Source: Chrysemys picta bellii | Lineage: Eukaryota > Chordata > Testudines > Emydidae | Assembly (NCBI RefSeq): GCF_011386835.1 | Contig: NC_088798.1 | Location: 7,502,001 to 7,566,000, forward strand | DNA: 64,000 bases | Direction: 5' to 3' | Shown here: one piece after another, positions 35,100 through 46,883 of the stretch | How positions within the stretch are numbered: the first letter of the stretch is position 1 | Layout of the letters: each line of letters opens with the position of its first letter | Position numbers and translations under genes: made by a program | Notes under the pieces: model-generated | Databases searched by the model: none | What the model saw: the letters and a program-made list of their open reading frames with translations, nothing else | Told to the model about the DNA's origin: nothing

Positions 35100-36190
35100 A
35101 ATCCCCAGCGTCACCAAGATGGCCGTCATCAAAATTAATGCACAGGATTTCCAGAACCAGTTCACTCCACTGGTCCCTCAAGTATTCTGCCTCAGTCAGT
35201 GAGCTGTAATCCATGCCTCCCAGGAAAGAAAATAAAACCCTATAAATGAATGTGGGCAATTGTGCAAGGCTGTATGTGAGTAGCAGGGGCAGCAGGATTG
35301 TAAAATTTTTGGTGGTGCCCAGAATGGGTTCAAGTCCTGCCCCCCAACACACCTGCCTTGTAAGGCGATATATAATTTTAAAAATAACGTAAAAATGTGA
35401 GGGCTCTGGGGTGGGGATGAGGGGCTTGGGGTGTGGGAGGGGCTTGGGCAGAGGGTTGGGTGCGGGGGATGAGGGCTGTGGGGTGGGGCGGGAATGAGGA
35501 GTTCATGTTGCAGGAGGGGGCTTAGGGCTGGGGCAGAGGGTTGAGGTGTGTGGGAGGGTGAGGGCTCTGCCTGGGGGTGCAGGATCTGGGGTGCGGCAGG
35601 GCCGGGGATGAGGAGTTTGGAGTGCAGGCACTCCCCCAGCCTTCTACTGCCAGCAGCAGCGAGCTCCAGGGGAGGGGGCCCCTTCCCGCCCCTCGGCAGC
35701 ACACTCATCTCGCACCAATGTCACTGCATGTGCTCCTCAGGTTCAGGAAGCCCCCCCCTCCCCTCTGGTGGGTGCCGGGGGGGCTGCCATCACGTGTGCA
35801 CCTCCTCCCCTGCTGCTGCCCCTCACTGTAGCCTCACTGAGGGTGGGGGGTGGGGCTGCCCTTTGCCCAGAGTGGGGCAGGAGCAGTGACTGCTGGCAGG
35901 GGGGCCCCCTGTGCTGGTGGAGGGTCCTGCCGGAAAAGGGACGGGTCCGTCCGTCCAAGGCGGAAGGGCAGGGGCAGTGTCAGGGTTGGGGGGGAGGCGC
36001 TAGGACCCTGCGGCGGCAGTTTTTGCCCGGAGCCGGCAGAGCAGAGTGTAGCGTGGAGCTGCAGGGGGCAGCTGCCCGCTGCCCAGGCCAGGCAGGGATG
36101 CTCGGGGGCAGCAGGCGGGGCCGGGGGAGAGACCTGGCCCAGAACATTGGTGGAGCCAGGCCCCCGAGCCCTGAGTAATTCTGGAGCATG
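35100..36190. repeat. GC-rich dispersed repeat block with GGGGCTTGGG-type minisatellite
   Basis: From 35395 to about 35600 there is a degenerate G-rich run of 'ggggtggggatgaggggct', 'ggcagagggttggg' and 'gcaggagggggctt'. From 35600 to 36190 the sequence is strongly GC-rich with scattered CpGs. The long frames here (up to 177 codons, minus strand) are low-complexity and repeat between frames, so I do not call a gene. A CpG-island promoter is possible but unsupported. Confidence 0.5.
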
Positions 36191-36412
36191 GGCATATAAC
36201 TCGCTGCCCCTGGTGAGTAGGGGGAATTTCTCCTGACTTATTTGTTCAGCTGACCCATGTAAGCAGGAGAGTTGATAAAATGAATGAACCCACATAGTAG
36301 CTATTGCAAAGATCTTATTATCAAGCATATTAATCCATGGTCCGTGTGAGAGGGCTCCCAGGGACATTAGGGGGAACTGAATGCAGAGATCATGGGCAAA
36401 ATTTCATCCTTA

Positions 36413-36670
36413 GGGTGGGGCTACACTAAAAAGTTAGGTCGACTTAACTAAGTCTCTCAGGCCTGTGAAAAATGTTACACCCCATGTGATATAGTGAAGC
36501 CAACCTAAGCCCTAGTGTAGACATCGAAAGAAGAATTCTTCCATCAACCTAAATACCACCTCTAGGAGTGGTAGATTTACGAGTGATGGAAAAACCTCTT
36601 CTGTCGCTGTAGTAAGTGTCTTTGCTACCGCACCGCAGCTGGAGTGTTTCTAGTGTTGATGTACTCTTAG
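36413..36670 (+). mobile_element. MITE, GTCGACTTAAC family
   Basis: It starts 'gggtggggctacactaaaaa' followed by 'gttaggtcgacttaactaag', and later has 'ccctagtgtagacatcgaaa' and 'gatggaaaaacctcttctgt'. It is the most complete of three relatives (see 3440-3615 and 42457-42716). Right terminus eroded. Confidence 0.75.
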
Positions 36671-37399
36671 TTGTTGGCTTTTTGGTGGTGGTCGTGGGTT
36701 TTTTAAGCCACTGTGCTATAAATGCATGTTGTGTGTGATCCTACAGCCTGCCCTGTATGCTTCTGCAGGCAGCATTTAGACCCCTAAGGGTTTCAGGAGA
36801 CTGAGGAGGGAAGGTTGAATAATGCACCTGTGTTTCACATCCAAAAGTGTGAGCTGGCAAGGAGCCGAGCCACAAGTCAAATTAATTTGATAGTCCCGTT
36901 TCTGCTTCTGGTTTAAGCAGCCCTTGCTCTGTCCCATGGCACATAGTCTAACAAGGACACAGAGGATATACTGCCTGGGACACGCCGACATAGCTGTTTG
37001 CAGGTTTATTTGGGCAGAGGATCCTGAAAAGTGGCTATTCTTGCCTACATGTGCCCTGCCTTGTGGAAAAATAAGGGAGAGTCATCACCTCTTCTGTGAG
37101 ACGGATCCCTCCCGTTATCTGCGGGGCTGGGCAAGAACAATGAACTCCTTGGCCACATTCCTCTCTGGTGTCAGCCTGTTGGCTTCAGTGGGGACGAATG
37201 GGGGCCTCGATAGTCACAGAAACATGCTGCCATCAGCTTGCGTATGTCAGCCTGGCCGTGCTGGAGTGCAAATAAACTCAGGCTCAGTTCCGGAGCCCTC
37301 GCTCTGCCTCTTGTAAATGGATGCCCAAGCGAGCCTTGTTATTAGGAATTGGCCACGCTTAGCGTGAGGAAGTTTAAATGGTGGGGCCAGGCACACAGT

Positions 37400-37615
37400 C
37401 CCCTGGCAGTGGTGTAGCGGACGGATCACTGGACTGGGCCTCGAATCTGTGTTCATTCACTGCTCATCCACAGGCTTTCTGTGGGACCTTGGTATCAGTG
37501 CCCCGTTGATAAAACAGGGGTGACGTTTCCCTATTGCAACGGGGTGCCGTGAGGCTAAAACGCATCATTGTTTGTGAGTTGCTGAGATACTACAGTGATG
37601 AAGGAGGGTGAAATA
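37400..37615 (+). repeat. MIR-type SINE
   Basis: It starts with 'ctggcagtggtgtagcggac' and 'gatcactggactgggcctcg'. A diverged middle follows, then 'acggggtgccgtgaggct' and 'gtgagttgctgagata'. Confidence 0.7.
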
Positions 37616-37639
37616 AGCACCCAGATAGACAGCCCTGGC

Positions 37640-38060
37640 CTGCTGCATGCACTCACAGGCTAGGGGGAACCTTCTATAGATGTGCTTTGTTAAAATAATG
37701 TCAACATCTCCCTGCTCAGCCCTGATTCGAATTTCCTGCTAACCGGTGTTGTTTATTGACAGGGCTAGCAGCTGTCACTAGATGTATACCTAACTCTTCC
37801 TTACTCCATCAGATGTGGAAACCATTGGATGTGACCGTTATAGAGACAAGCAGATTGTTCAAAGTGGGTCTCAAGTTTTTAGGGCATGGGATTTCATTGC
37901 CCTTTGACCTCCCCAGCTCAATATGCAACGTGGATGCTGGGGAAAACCCAGCCACACGCAAAGGAACGAGGCCGGTTATTTATGTGCGTGGGAAATTTGC
38001 TGGCTGCTCACGGCGTTTGCAGCCTCCGTGACACTCCACGAAAGGAGGGGTCTTTCCCTT
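37640..38060. other. Repeat-free island, candidate conserved non-coding element
   Basis: No repeat is recognised. The segment has 'ccggtgttgtttattgacag' (a FOX-like TTGTTTATT core) and 'agcagctgtcactagatg' (E-box CAGCTG). No splice-bounded frame. The call is inference from absence of repeats. Confidence 0.3.
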
Positions 38061-38064
38061 TGCT

Positions 38065-40680
38065 GGCCTGTTTGGAAAGTGAATAAAGAGACGCAAACTG
38101 CAGCAGTTACCAGATTGCTTCAGCAGACAGAAAGTCCCAGACGAGCCGTTCTGAAGGGGAAGGGAGCTCGCGCTCATATGAAGAAACAGCCAAGGTTGTT
38201 CCCACAGTTGGAGAGACAGATGAAAAAGACAGACTTTTCCCCAGCCTCCTGTCCGCCCTCCCTCCCACCACCATAACAGCCTGAACCCAAATCTCCATGC
38301 GTCTGCAGTGAATACGGCGTTTACAATGCGAGGAGCCAAAATGCTGCCCTGCGTTTTCTAGGCAGCCTTTAAGTAATTGCCTTAGTGCTCTCATACATAT
38401 TGGCCCATGGGAGTCATTAACGGCACAGGAAGCCCTGAGGAAGCAGGGAACGCCACCTAGGAAAGCACTGAGGTCATAATTTGTACAGAGCTTTTTCACA
38501 TTCTTTCCCACCTGCTACAGATCAAAGGCCCCAGGGGCAAATCGACTGTATTTTTTTTCTTTTGCGTTTTACTGCCATACACCAAACGCTGTGCAGCTCC
38601 AGTGAAAACTGAAACTCTATTAATAATTGCCTTGTATCAGTAAAATCAACAGGGCAGCAGAGCCAAGGAGAACAGAAAGAGGGCTTGAAAGACAGGCAAA
38701 GAAAGCATGAAGGGGTCAGCAGCATTGTCAGTGCTTATGATTTTATAGCAGCTCTCAAGATATTTCGTGTTTCACGTTAAGCCCCAGGTCCTGGAGACAA
38801 ATGATGAAATGGGAATCTCAGCTCTCATTTAAAAATAAAATGTTCCTAGCCCGGATGGTTGCAGAGGAGAGCTTGAAACGGTGTCCTGAGTGCCACCTAA
38901 AGGCTCAAAACCGAGAAGGCAAAGAAAAAGAACCCCCAAATGCATTTTTTTTCAAAAGAAATCTCATGATTTTTAAGCCAATCTCATGATTTTTCAGGGC
39001 CTGACTCATGATTTAGTAATGTTTGGGGTTGGCAACACTGGAACAGTGTCCAGTTGATTTAGTTACAGAAGGGGTATTTTCACATTGCTGTGAAAATATG
39101 TCTTAATTTTACTCCTAAATACGAAGGAAAAGTGTTGTTGAACTTGAATTATGGCAGCAGGGCTGTAATGTAGGAGAAGGAGGACGTGAAACTGACTTGA
39201 AACAAATGAGAAACTGACCAATCCAGTCTCATTGTCCATGGTCAGTGTAACACTAACAGTAAGACAAACACGATCAGGGAAACGTAAATTATTAGAATTT
39301 AATCATTCTATCTGCATGTGTGTTATTAGTAACATAGATACTGTATTATTCTAGATTATTTCTAATCTATAATAATACATAGCTGTTGTATAGCGCAGTT
39401 CATGAATAGATCTGAAAGCACTTTACAATGAGGTCATATCCTCAGCTGGTGTAGACTGGCATAACTATTGACTTCAGTGAACCTACACTGATTTACAGCA
39501 GCTGAGGATCTGGGCCCCGCATTTTCTCTCCCTAGTGCTCCTTTCCATTAGATGGCAAATGCTTAAAACATTCATTACACGAGGTCAGCCGTGCTAGCTA
39601 TACATTTTTATCCAGCTGTGATAAGCTTCACTCCCTAAAGACTAGTTTAGGATTGTTGCTAAATACAATACTTTCACGGAGAGAGGGAAAGACAGAGAGA
39701 AAAGGAAGTTATGGTTTTCTAGATTTCTGAAAAATTAATATTAGGCATTAACTTAATCGATGCAAGGTTTGCTAGCGCTACCTACTGGCTAGAAGGTGAA
39801 CTACACTAACCTGACTCCTGGGGTCATTAAAGCACGAATTAAAAACCTGTTTCATGAGAAAGTGTTTTAAAAGTAATAGAAGAAACCTAAAGTAAATCGT
39901 CATCCAACCATTTTCTAGCTGCAAAACTATGCCAGCAGAAGCAGACCTTATGTCCAGAACTGTGGGAACTAGTAACATCTTGCTGCATATTAGCTCATGT
40001 TGTCGACAACTGAATGACATGAAGTGTCAACCACAAGACTGATTCTACTGTGGGAGTTTTGTCTATGTAAAGATTAAGGATTCAGCACATAATAAACTCC
40101 ATTACTAGATCATGAGAATCTTATTCAGACACACGGGAAAGGAGCATAAATCCACTGGCTTTGAGGAAGTTGTTGGTCACTGAATTTTGATGCTCTGATG
40201 GAGAAAAACAATTAAAATGTATAAAGAAGTGTGTTTTAGGTTTACCCAGTTCATTTTCATTTGGAGCATAAGCAGCGGTAAAGAGTATGGATCTTTACAT
40301 TGCAAATGGCATTATTCAGTTCCATCTTCAATGTTACAGTCATTTCAAGATCAGATTTTCTAAGATGACTTTTTTTTTTTTTCAAAGTTGGGGGGTAGGG
40401 AGTTCTCTAACCATCCTCCCTGCAAGCTCTGGGATTTCAAAGTCAGGCTGGGATCTTTCCTGCTCCTGTATTGTCACTAGGAATTAGGGCTGGGATTCTC
40501 AAAAGAGCAGAAGGGAGTTGGGTGCCATTATCCCTTTGAAAATCAGCGCTCCTGTGGAAATCCCAGCTAAAGATTGTACCAGTCCAGTTCTGCTCTTTCA
40601 TACCCATACAACCCCATGGTCTCTGCTGCTGAAACGGAGCAACCAATTCTGTGGCTGGCTGAGTTATCGGACTAGAATCC
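38065..40680. other. Unannotated interval with a short tandem motif
   Basis: At about 38957-39015 the word 'aatctcatgattttt' occurs twice and a third related 'gactcatgattta' follows. A reversed hairpin-repeat copy lies near 39437-39515. Otherwise no gene or bounded element seen. Confidence 0.4.
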
Positions 40681-41301
40681 ACCTGTAACACGGTTGCACT
40701 CACCTCTCGCGAGCGCCCCCTGGCTGAGTGCGTGTGTCTGCAGTCTCTGTTGTGGTGGGTCCAGTTTGTCCCTGCTCCGGAACAGCGCAGTGCCCCACGG
40801 CTCCTTCCCTGGAGGCAGTGTCTTTGCCCTCTCAGGGCCTTTCTGGCCCCAGCTCTTGAGCTGGGCCACTGCAGTTCAGTTCCCCGCTCTGGGGTGCCTC
40901 GAAGTCCAGGCCACTTCCCTGCTATGGCTAATGGGGGGCTGGGCCGGAACCCAGGCCCACCCACTACTCTGGGTCCCAGCCCAGGGCCCCTATAGATAGC
41001 AGCTGTCATCTCTGTCCCTTTATCTAAGTCATGCTGCTGCTCTAATTCCCTGGGCCACTTCCCCACAGCCCTGGGCCATCTTCACAAGGTCCCTTCCAGT
41101 CCTATGATTCTAAGATTCACTCTTACCTCAGGGCCTTGTCCTGATGGAGTCCCCACCACCAGCTCAGGGCTCCTTCTTGATCTCCCCGACTTCTGGCAGC
41201 ACTGCCTCGTCCGAGATCCTGCAGCTCCCTCAGCCAGACACACCCCATCCACACTCCTCCAGCTCTAGCAAGGAACTGAACTCATTCTGGCCCTGCAGCT
41301 C

Positions 41302-41309
41302 TTTTTATA
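41302..41309 (-). promoter_or_regulatory. LTR TATA box
   Basis: The minus strand reads TATAAAAA, about 20 bp downstream (minus direction) of the CCAAT box at 41328-41332, inside the LTR. Confidence 0.6.
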
Positions 41310-41327
41310 CTCACCTGCTCGGCCCTG

Positions 41328-41332
41328 ATTGG
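41328..41332 (-). promoter_or_regulatory. LTR CCAAT box
   Basis: The minus strand reads CCAAT within GCCAATCAGGG, in the U3-like part of the LTR. Confidence 0.5.
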
Positions 41333-41449
41333 CTGCTTCCCACACAGCCGCTCTAGGCAGCTTGAAGGACCTGTCTACTGCCCTCTTCTGGGGCGGGGTG
41401 TGGCAGAGCCACAAGGCCTCAGGGCCTAGTCCACCCTGTCACATCAGCT

Positions 41450-42455
41450 CACTCTCCCAAAGTTATTTTGACTCTTCAGAGCAAACAGCACTGAAAAGTA
41501 GTAAAAACATATTCTGTCTCTAAGTTAAATAGATGACAATGAACACACACAAGGGGCAGCTCGCTAGCGTAACAAGAGGCCATTTTCACAGTCACTTTTC
41601 AACCACACTTGAAGGTTGTGGTTTTTCAAAAGCACTCAAACCCTGTTCCCATTGAAGTCAATGTTATAGAGTTTGGCCAACCCTAAGTGCCTTTGAAAAT
41701 CCCACACCAAATATTCAGGAGGTCATATTGATTCCACAACCACCGAATTGGATGGATTTTCATTCCCTTTTTCTGTGAACAATTTGATCCTGCCATTTTG
41801 CTCATGCGAAATGAATTGGGGTCACAAATCTGAGCATTAGCTCCTCTGAGTACATGGTTTGCACCAGGAGTTGGGCACCTAAACATGCAAGTCCCTAGCT
41901 TTGAGTTCATGGTTCATATTCTCTGTAGAAATTGGACTGAAGTTTGTAGATATGCAGTCCCAATACAAAGACTTTCCATCCAGGAATCACTTCCTATGCA
42001 AATCAACCGCCAACAGCAAGTGATCAAAGCAAAGTGGGTGAAAATCACCTGTATAAAGAGGGCCAGAGAAAGGCCTTTACACCCACTATTCTGAGGGCTT
42101 TGACAGGACTAAAATAATACATATGCCTTGTGTCAGCCTTATGAAGAGGGGTGAATTTTACCCTGAAATCCTACTATTGAAAGAAATCCCTCTGGGGGTT
42201 TGTAAGGAGAAAAGCTGATGCTGGACTTTGTAGCTATGCAATGGAGATGCTGTGAGGTCTTAAGAAGAGAGGTCACTTCTTTACTATATACGCAAGTACT
42301 ACAGTGATGGATGGGATACAATATACACTGAGCTGGGCAGGTAGATGGAATTGACTCGGTAGGTCTTTGGCACCTCTCAAAAATGCTTTAGGACCATGTT
42401 GATAGGAAGTGAAAATCCCTTCTGAAAGCAGCTTCCTACAAACACTCAGGTCTGA
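41450..42455. other. Unannotated interval
   Basis: One 'cccattgaagtcaatg' hairpin-family core is present at 41647-41662. No gene seen. Confidence 0.4.
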
Positions 42456-42456
42456 T

Positions 42457-42716
42457 TAGGTTGGTATAGCTACGTCATGCAGGGGTGTGAAAACACCACC
42501 CCCCACCCACCCTGAGCAATGGAGCTAAACCAACCTGATCCCCCGTGTATATGGCATTAGGCCAACGGAGATTTCTCCCGTCAACCTAGCTACTGCCTCT
42601 CAAGGAGGTGGATTCCCTATGCCCGCAGGAGAAGACCTCCCATCAGTGTAGGTAGCATCATCTCGTAAGCGCTACAGTGGTGCGGCTGCAGCATTTTAAG
42701 TGTAGACAAGCCCTTA
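42457..42716 (+). mobile_element. MITE, relative of 36413-36670
   Basis: It has 'cgtcaacctagctactgcct', 'ctcaaggaggtggattccct' and a well-kept right end, 'ttttaagtgtagacaagccc'. The left terminus is eroded. Confidence 0.8.
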
Positions 42717-42744
42717 GTGGTTTCACATTAACCCAAGACAAGAA

Positions 42745-42900
42745 TAACAACAATAATAAATATTTATATTATAGAAGCCCCTAAAGGCTCCCCCTGAGAC
42801 CAGGATCTCATTGTGCTAGGCACTGTACAAACACATATTAAGAGATAATCCCCACTCTGACGAGCTTACAAGTTAAAGAAACAAGACAGACAAAGAATGG
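42745..42900 (-). repeat. L2-type 3' end
   Basis: Reversed tail: 'gagaccaggatctcattgtg', 'ctaggcactgtacaaacac', 'gacgagcttacaagttaaag'. Confidence 0.85.
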
Positions 42901-42957
42901 GGAAAAGGAAGGCTCTTAGCATGGGATTCTAGACAGAGTGTCTGCACTCTGAGGGTG

Positions 42958-43412
42958 TAGAATCATAGAATCATAGAATATCAGGCTTGGAAGGGACCTC
43001 AGGAGGTCATCTAGTCCAACCCCCTGACCAATCCCCAACTAAATCATCCCAGCCAGGACTTTGTCAAGCCTGACCTTTAAAACCTCTAAAGAAGGAGATT
43101 CCACCAGCTCCCTAGGTACCCATTCCAGTGCTTCACCACCCTCCTAGTAAAAAAAGGTTTTCTTAATATCCAACCTAAACGTCCCCCACTGCAACTTAAG
43201 ACCATTACTCCTTGTTCTGTCATCTGCTACCACTGAGAACAGTCTAGATCCATCCTCTTTGGAACCCCCTTTCAGGTAGTTGAAAGCAGCTATCAAATCC
43301 CCCCTCATTCTTCTCTTCTGCAGACTAAACAATCCCAGTTCCCTCAGCCTCTCCTCATAAGTCATGTGCTCCAGACCCCTAATCATTTTTGTTGCCCTCC
43401 GCTGGACTCTGG
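42958..43412 (-). pseudogene. CR1 LINE 3' end with ORF2 C-terminal frame
   Basis: The tail 'aatcatagaatcatagaat' opens the reversed copy. The minus-strand frame 43144-43386 encodes the CR1 C-terminal blocks ([18 protein letters not shown]..., '[17 protein letters not shown]', '[18 protein letters not shown]'). A deletion has removed about 14 bp in the 'ccctgctcaaagcagg' tail motif. Upstream ORF2 is missing. Confidence 0.95.
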
Positions 43413-43439
43413 AGCCACCAGAAGGGGGAAACTGAAGCA

Positions 43440-43595
43440 GTGTGACACTGCACTTTACAGATGGGGAATTGAGGCACAGAGAGATTGAGTGACTTGCCCA
43501 AGGTCACGCCGGAAGTCTGTAAAGCACCAGGAATACAACCCAGATCTCCTGAGTCCCATTTTAGCGTCTTAACCACAAGACCATTCTTCCTCTCT
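43440..43595 (-). repeat. MIR-type SINE
   Basis: Reversed MIR with 'cagatggggaattgaggcac', 'gacttgcccaaggtcacgcc' and 'aacccagatctcctgagtcc'. Confidence 0.9.
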
Positions 43596-43886
43596 AACCT
43601 CATTAATTGCATCCGGCTGCAACTTCACGCATGCTACATTAGCTTGCAGCAATTTATCAATGAATGGCACTGTCGTTACCATTCCCACTGTGGGTGGACA
43701 GGGCTGAGACACCCCCATCCCATGCTTAACCAGAGACATTATTCGTGGGATTGCCCATTTGTGCATCCTGTTTACCCAGCAGGAAGGCATTATGCAAATG
43801 AGCCTCAAAAACCAGCCCGCCTTTACATTTGCTAATGGAAAACAACTCTCTCTAAACTGTATATCCAAAACATATCTCCCCCCCCC

Positions 43887-43948
43887 ACACACACACACAC
43901 ACTCACACTGCAGGCTTTAAATATATATGTGTGTGTGTGTGTGTGTGT
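43887..43948. repeat. Inverted CA/TG dinucleotide pair
   Basis: A CA run (about 43887-43902) is followed, 20-25 bases on, by a TG run (about 43928-43948). The runs are reverse complements of each other and could pair in a hairpin. Confidence 0.8.
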
Positions 43949-44619
43949 ATTTATTTTATTTTCATCTGTGTTATATTTCTCCAACAGATTGGTGCCGAAT
44001 GTGGAGGGAAAGGATGAAGCCACCGGAATGTGCTCTAAATTAATACTGAATGTGACAGAATCCAGAGCACCCATTTTAATCAAGTTAGTATGTTTTCCAT
44101 TTTCTCCCAATGTGTTTTATATTTTTGCTGCATTTGGAAGGGGGCTTTAGATATTGCAACAACATAATGTTAAATGTAAAAAATGACAATTCCAACACAG
44201 GCTGCTTTAAATAATTTATGCCTTTCATAGTTTAATGGGCTGTGTAATGTACACATGGCTATGTTACGGACGTCACAAATAAATATAGAGTATTTATGCG
44301 TGATGGATGGGATTTTAAAAATTCCCGCCTGCTGCCTGGCAAACTACTCAGCCAGCTTTCATGCATGCCCAGTGACTGAACTACATTGCGGGGAGCAAGT
44401 GATCGCTTCTTTCTGTTGTTCCTGACCTTGCACAGAGTACATGTGCAGTAGATGAGCTGTCGTGAAATTGCACAGTGGTACTGCAGAGTCTTGAAGATGC
44501 CTATGTTCCATCTTCTCTGCTTTTTCCCAGGAGAAAATCTTTCTCTCACTCATTTCCTTTTCTTCCTTCTCTGAGTTAAAATACCACCCTACCTCCCCCT
44601 TGCAAGCACTGGAATAGCG

Positions 44620-44862
44620 GAGTGGGCACAGGACTATGAGTCAGGTGACTTGGTTTCTAAGTGCAAGGCTGCTGTCAACCTGCAGTGTGATATTGACTGA
44701 CATTCTTTGGTTCTATTCCCGCCCTTTGTCCTGTCTATTTAGAGGGAAAGCTCTTCAGGGTAGCTTCTCTCTCTCACTAGATGTCTTTGTAGTGTACTGA
44801 GTGCAACAGAGCCCTGATCTCAGCTGGGGCCTCCAGGGGCTACTGTAGTACAAATAATTAAT
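44620..44862 (+). repeat. MIR/L2-type repeat
   Basis: Begins 'ggaatagcggagtgggcaca' and 'gagtcaggtgacttggttt'. The end is L2-like ('gagccctgatctcagctggg', 'gctactgtagtacaaataat'). Confidence 0.7.
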
Positions 44863-45289
44863 ACTAATGCCCCGGCCCATTTCTCCCTTCTCCCCCCTCA
44901 CAGGCATTGCTGACCATGAATGATTAACACTAGGTGTATGAAACAATATGTATTCTGTCTTCTCAATTTGGTGGATGTTGAGAATCAATGTCCATTGTCT
45001 TCTCCTTGGTCACTAATTTATCTCTCTGGTCAATAAATCTTGATACACACCTCAACAGAGGTCAGTATTTGCTTTTTCTCTTCTATCGCTGTTTGCCACA
45101 AATACCACCATTATCCTATCTCATGTTAGCTGTATCTGACTACACCATATTCCTGTGTACAAGGCTTCACACCACGGTATATGTCTGTATTTTTATCCAG
45201 GTGGAACATTATTGAATAGATTTTCAAGGTCACTCAGTCTTCTTCACCATTCTGTAATGTCTGTTTCCAGTTCTTAAGGTGATATCTTC

Positions 45290-45468
45290 TCCAGTTTTTA
45301 AAAGCACAGATCCCAGAAGCTGGGACTGAATGAGAGGGAATGGATCTCTCAGAATTCCCAATTCTGTTCATTCCCTCTGAAGTATCATGCACCGGCCACT
45401 GTCAGAGACAGGATATTGGATTAGATGGACCATTGGTCTGACCCGGTATGGCTGTTTTATGTTCTTCT
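45290..45468 (+). repeat. CR1 LINE 3' end
   Basis: CR1 second-subfamily tail: 'tctgttcattccctctgaag', 'ggccactgtcagagacagga' and 'ggaccattggtctgaccc', ending 'ttttatgttctt'. Confidence 0.85.
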
Positions 45469-45879
45469 GTTAATAGGTAATGACACGAGTCCTTTCATAG
45501 CAACAGTGCTTTATGTATATGTCACCAGCTGGCTAACCTGGTTATACTTGTCTAATCATTGGCAATAGGTATATTGATGATGTCTCCTATTATATGGATT
45601 TTTGTGTCAGTGGGTAGGTCAAAGTTCAAGGTTACCTTGATTCTCAGGATCACAGAGTAACTAAGTCAATAGATGGTGTCGGGAGGAAGGACAGAGGTGA
45701 AATAAAAAGACCCTGAAAAATGTGTGTGCCCAGTAGAATTAAAGAATCAAATATGAATTGACTTTCATTATCTTTATGTAATTTCTGCAAGGATGCTCAC
45801 ATAACATGGTGATGTACGTGTTTTACATGCATAGATAGGAAGGATACTTAGTAACCAAGTAACCAAAGCTGGTTTGTTG

Positions 45880-46460
45880 GAAAAGGTTCAGAAAAGGGCA
45901 ACAAAAATGATTAGGAGTATGAAACGTATGAGGAGAGATTAATAAGACTGGGACTTTTCGGCTTGGAAAAGAGATGCCTAAGCAGGGATATGATATTGGT
46001 CTATAAAAACATAACTGATGTGGAGAAAGTAAGTGAGGAAGTGTTACTTACCCCTTCTCATAACACAAGAACTAGGGGCCGCCAAAAGAAATTAATAGGC
46101 AGCAGCTTTAAAACAATCAAAAGGAAGTATTTTTTCACACAACACATAGTCAACCTGTGGAACTCTTTTTCAGAGGATGTTGTGAAGGCCAAGACTATAA
46201 CAGGGTTCAAGAAAGAACTAGATAAATTCCTGGAGGATAGGTCCATCAATGGCTATTAGCCAGGATGGGCAGGGATGGTGTCCCTATCCTCTGTTTGCCA
46301 GAAGCTGGGAATGGGTGACAGGGGATGGATCACTTGATGATTACCAGTTCTGTTCATTCCCTCTGGGGCACCTGGCTTTGGCCACTGTCAGAAGACAGGA
46401 TACTGGGCTAGATGGATCTTTGGTCTGACCCAATTGTTGTTCTTATGTTCTTATGTTGTG
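45880..46460 (+). pseudogene. CR1 LINE 3' end, ORF2 C-terminal frame open
   Basis: The frame at 45963-46259 codes for about 98 residues of the ORF2 C-terminus with [15 protein letters not shown], '[20 protein letters not shown]' and a final '[12 protein letters not shown]' before its stop. The 3' UTR then shows 'ggcagggatggtgtccctat' and the terminal 'ttcttatgttcttatgtt'. Upstream it begins with 'aaaggttcagaaaagggcaa'. Most of ORF2 is absent. Confidence 0.95.
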
Positions 46461-46489
46461 AACAGTATGTATGATTTGTAGTGTAGTAG

Positions 46490-46615
46490 CCTAGAGAGCC
46501 AATCTGAGATTCAATCCTATTTTGCTCAGCACTGTTCATACACATAGCCAAAGACAGTCTGTGCCTCCAAGAACTTAAACAAACAAAGGGTGGGAGGGCA
46601 GAGAGACGCATCTAG
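46490..46615 (-). repeat. L2-type 3' end, diverged
   Basis: Reversed tail with 'cagcactgttcatacacata' and 'ctccaagaacttaaacaaac'. Confidence 0.55.
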
Positions 46616-46883
46616 TGTCACTACCACAAGCCTGAGTTAATGCATTTTATTTTGTTGTTCACAAATAGTTTGCAAATTTCTGCAAATGCAGTTACTGATA
46701 GCTCTTTGCTAGGTAGTTTGAACAAACAATTTTTGGTCTATTGGGTTGTTTGCCATCGGTTCACATTCTTTAATCGCGGTGTGTGTTTGGTCTTTTAAGC
46801 CACGTGGAATTGCTTTTTCTGCTGCTTGATTGGATAACTGAAACTTTCTAACTGTGTGATAACAAAGAGTGAATAATGAGTAG

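Larger units (their letters stand above)
40684..41443 (-). mobile_element. Solo ERV-type LTR
   Basis: On the minus strand it starts TGTGACAGGG and ends CGTGTTACA, giving TGT...ACA termini. It has a CCAAT box followed by a TATA box in the minus direction (separate entries), the usual U3 order. A CR1-like tail of about 32 bp ('aggtcccttccagtcctatg') lies inside at 41089-41118. No internal retroviral sequence adjoins it. No clear target duplication was found. Confidence 0.7.

Noticed and set aside
35834..36367. 177-codon minus-strand and 136-codon plus-strand frames
   Set aside because: GC-rich low-complexity repeat block; several frames are open at once, which points to base composition and not coding.
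40443..41066. 207-codon minus-strand open frame
   Set aside because: More than half lies in an ERV-type LTR and crosses its end. No domain is recognised.
42958..43058. CRISPR-like short direct repeats ('aatcatag' units)
   Set aside because: These are the tandem 3' tail of a CR1 element in a eukaryotic genome.
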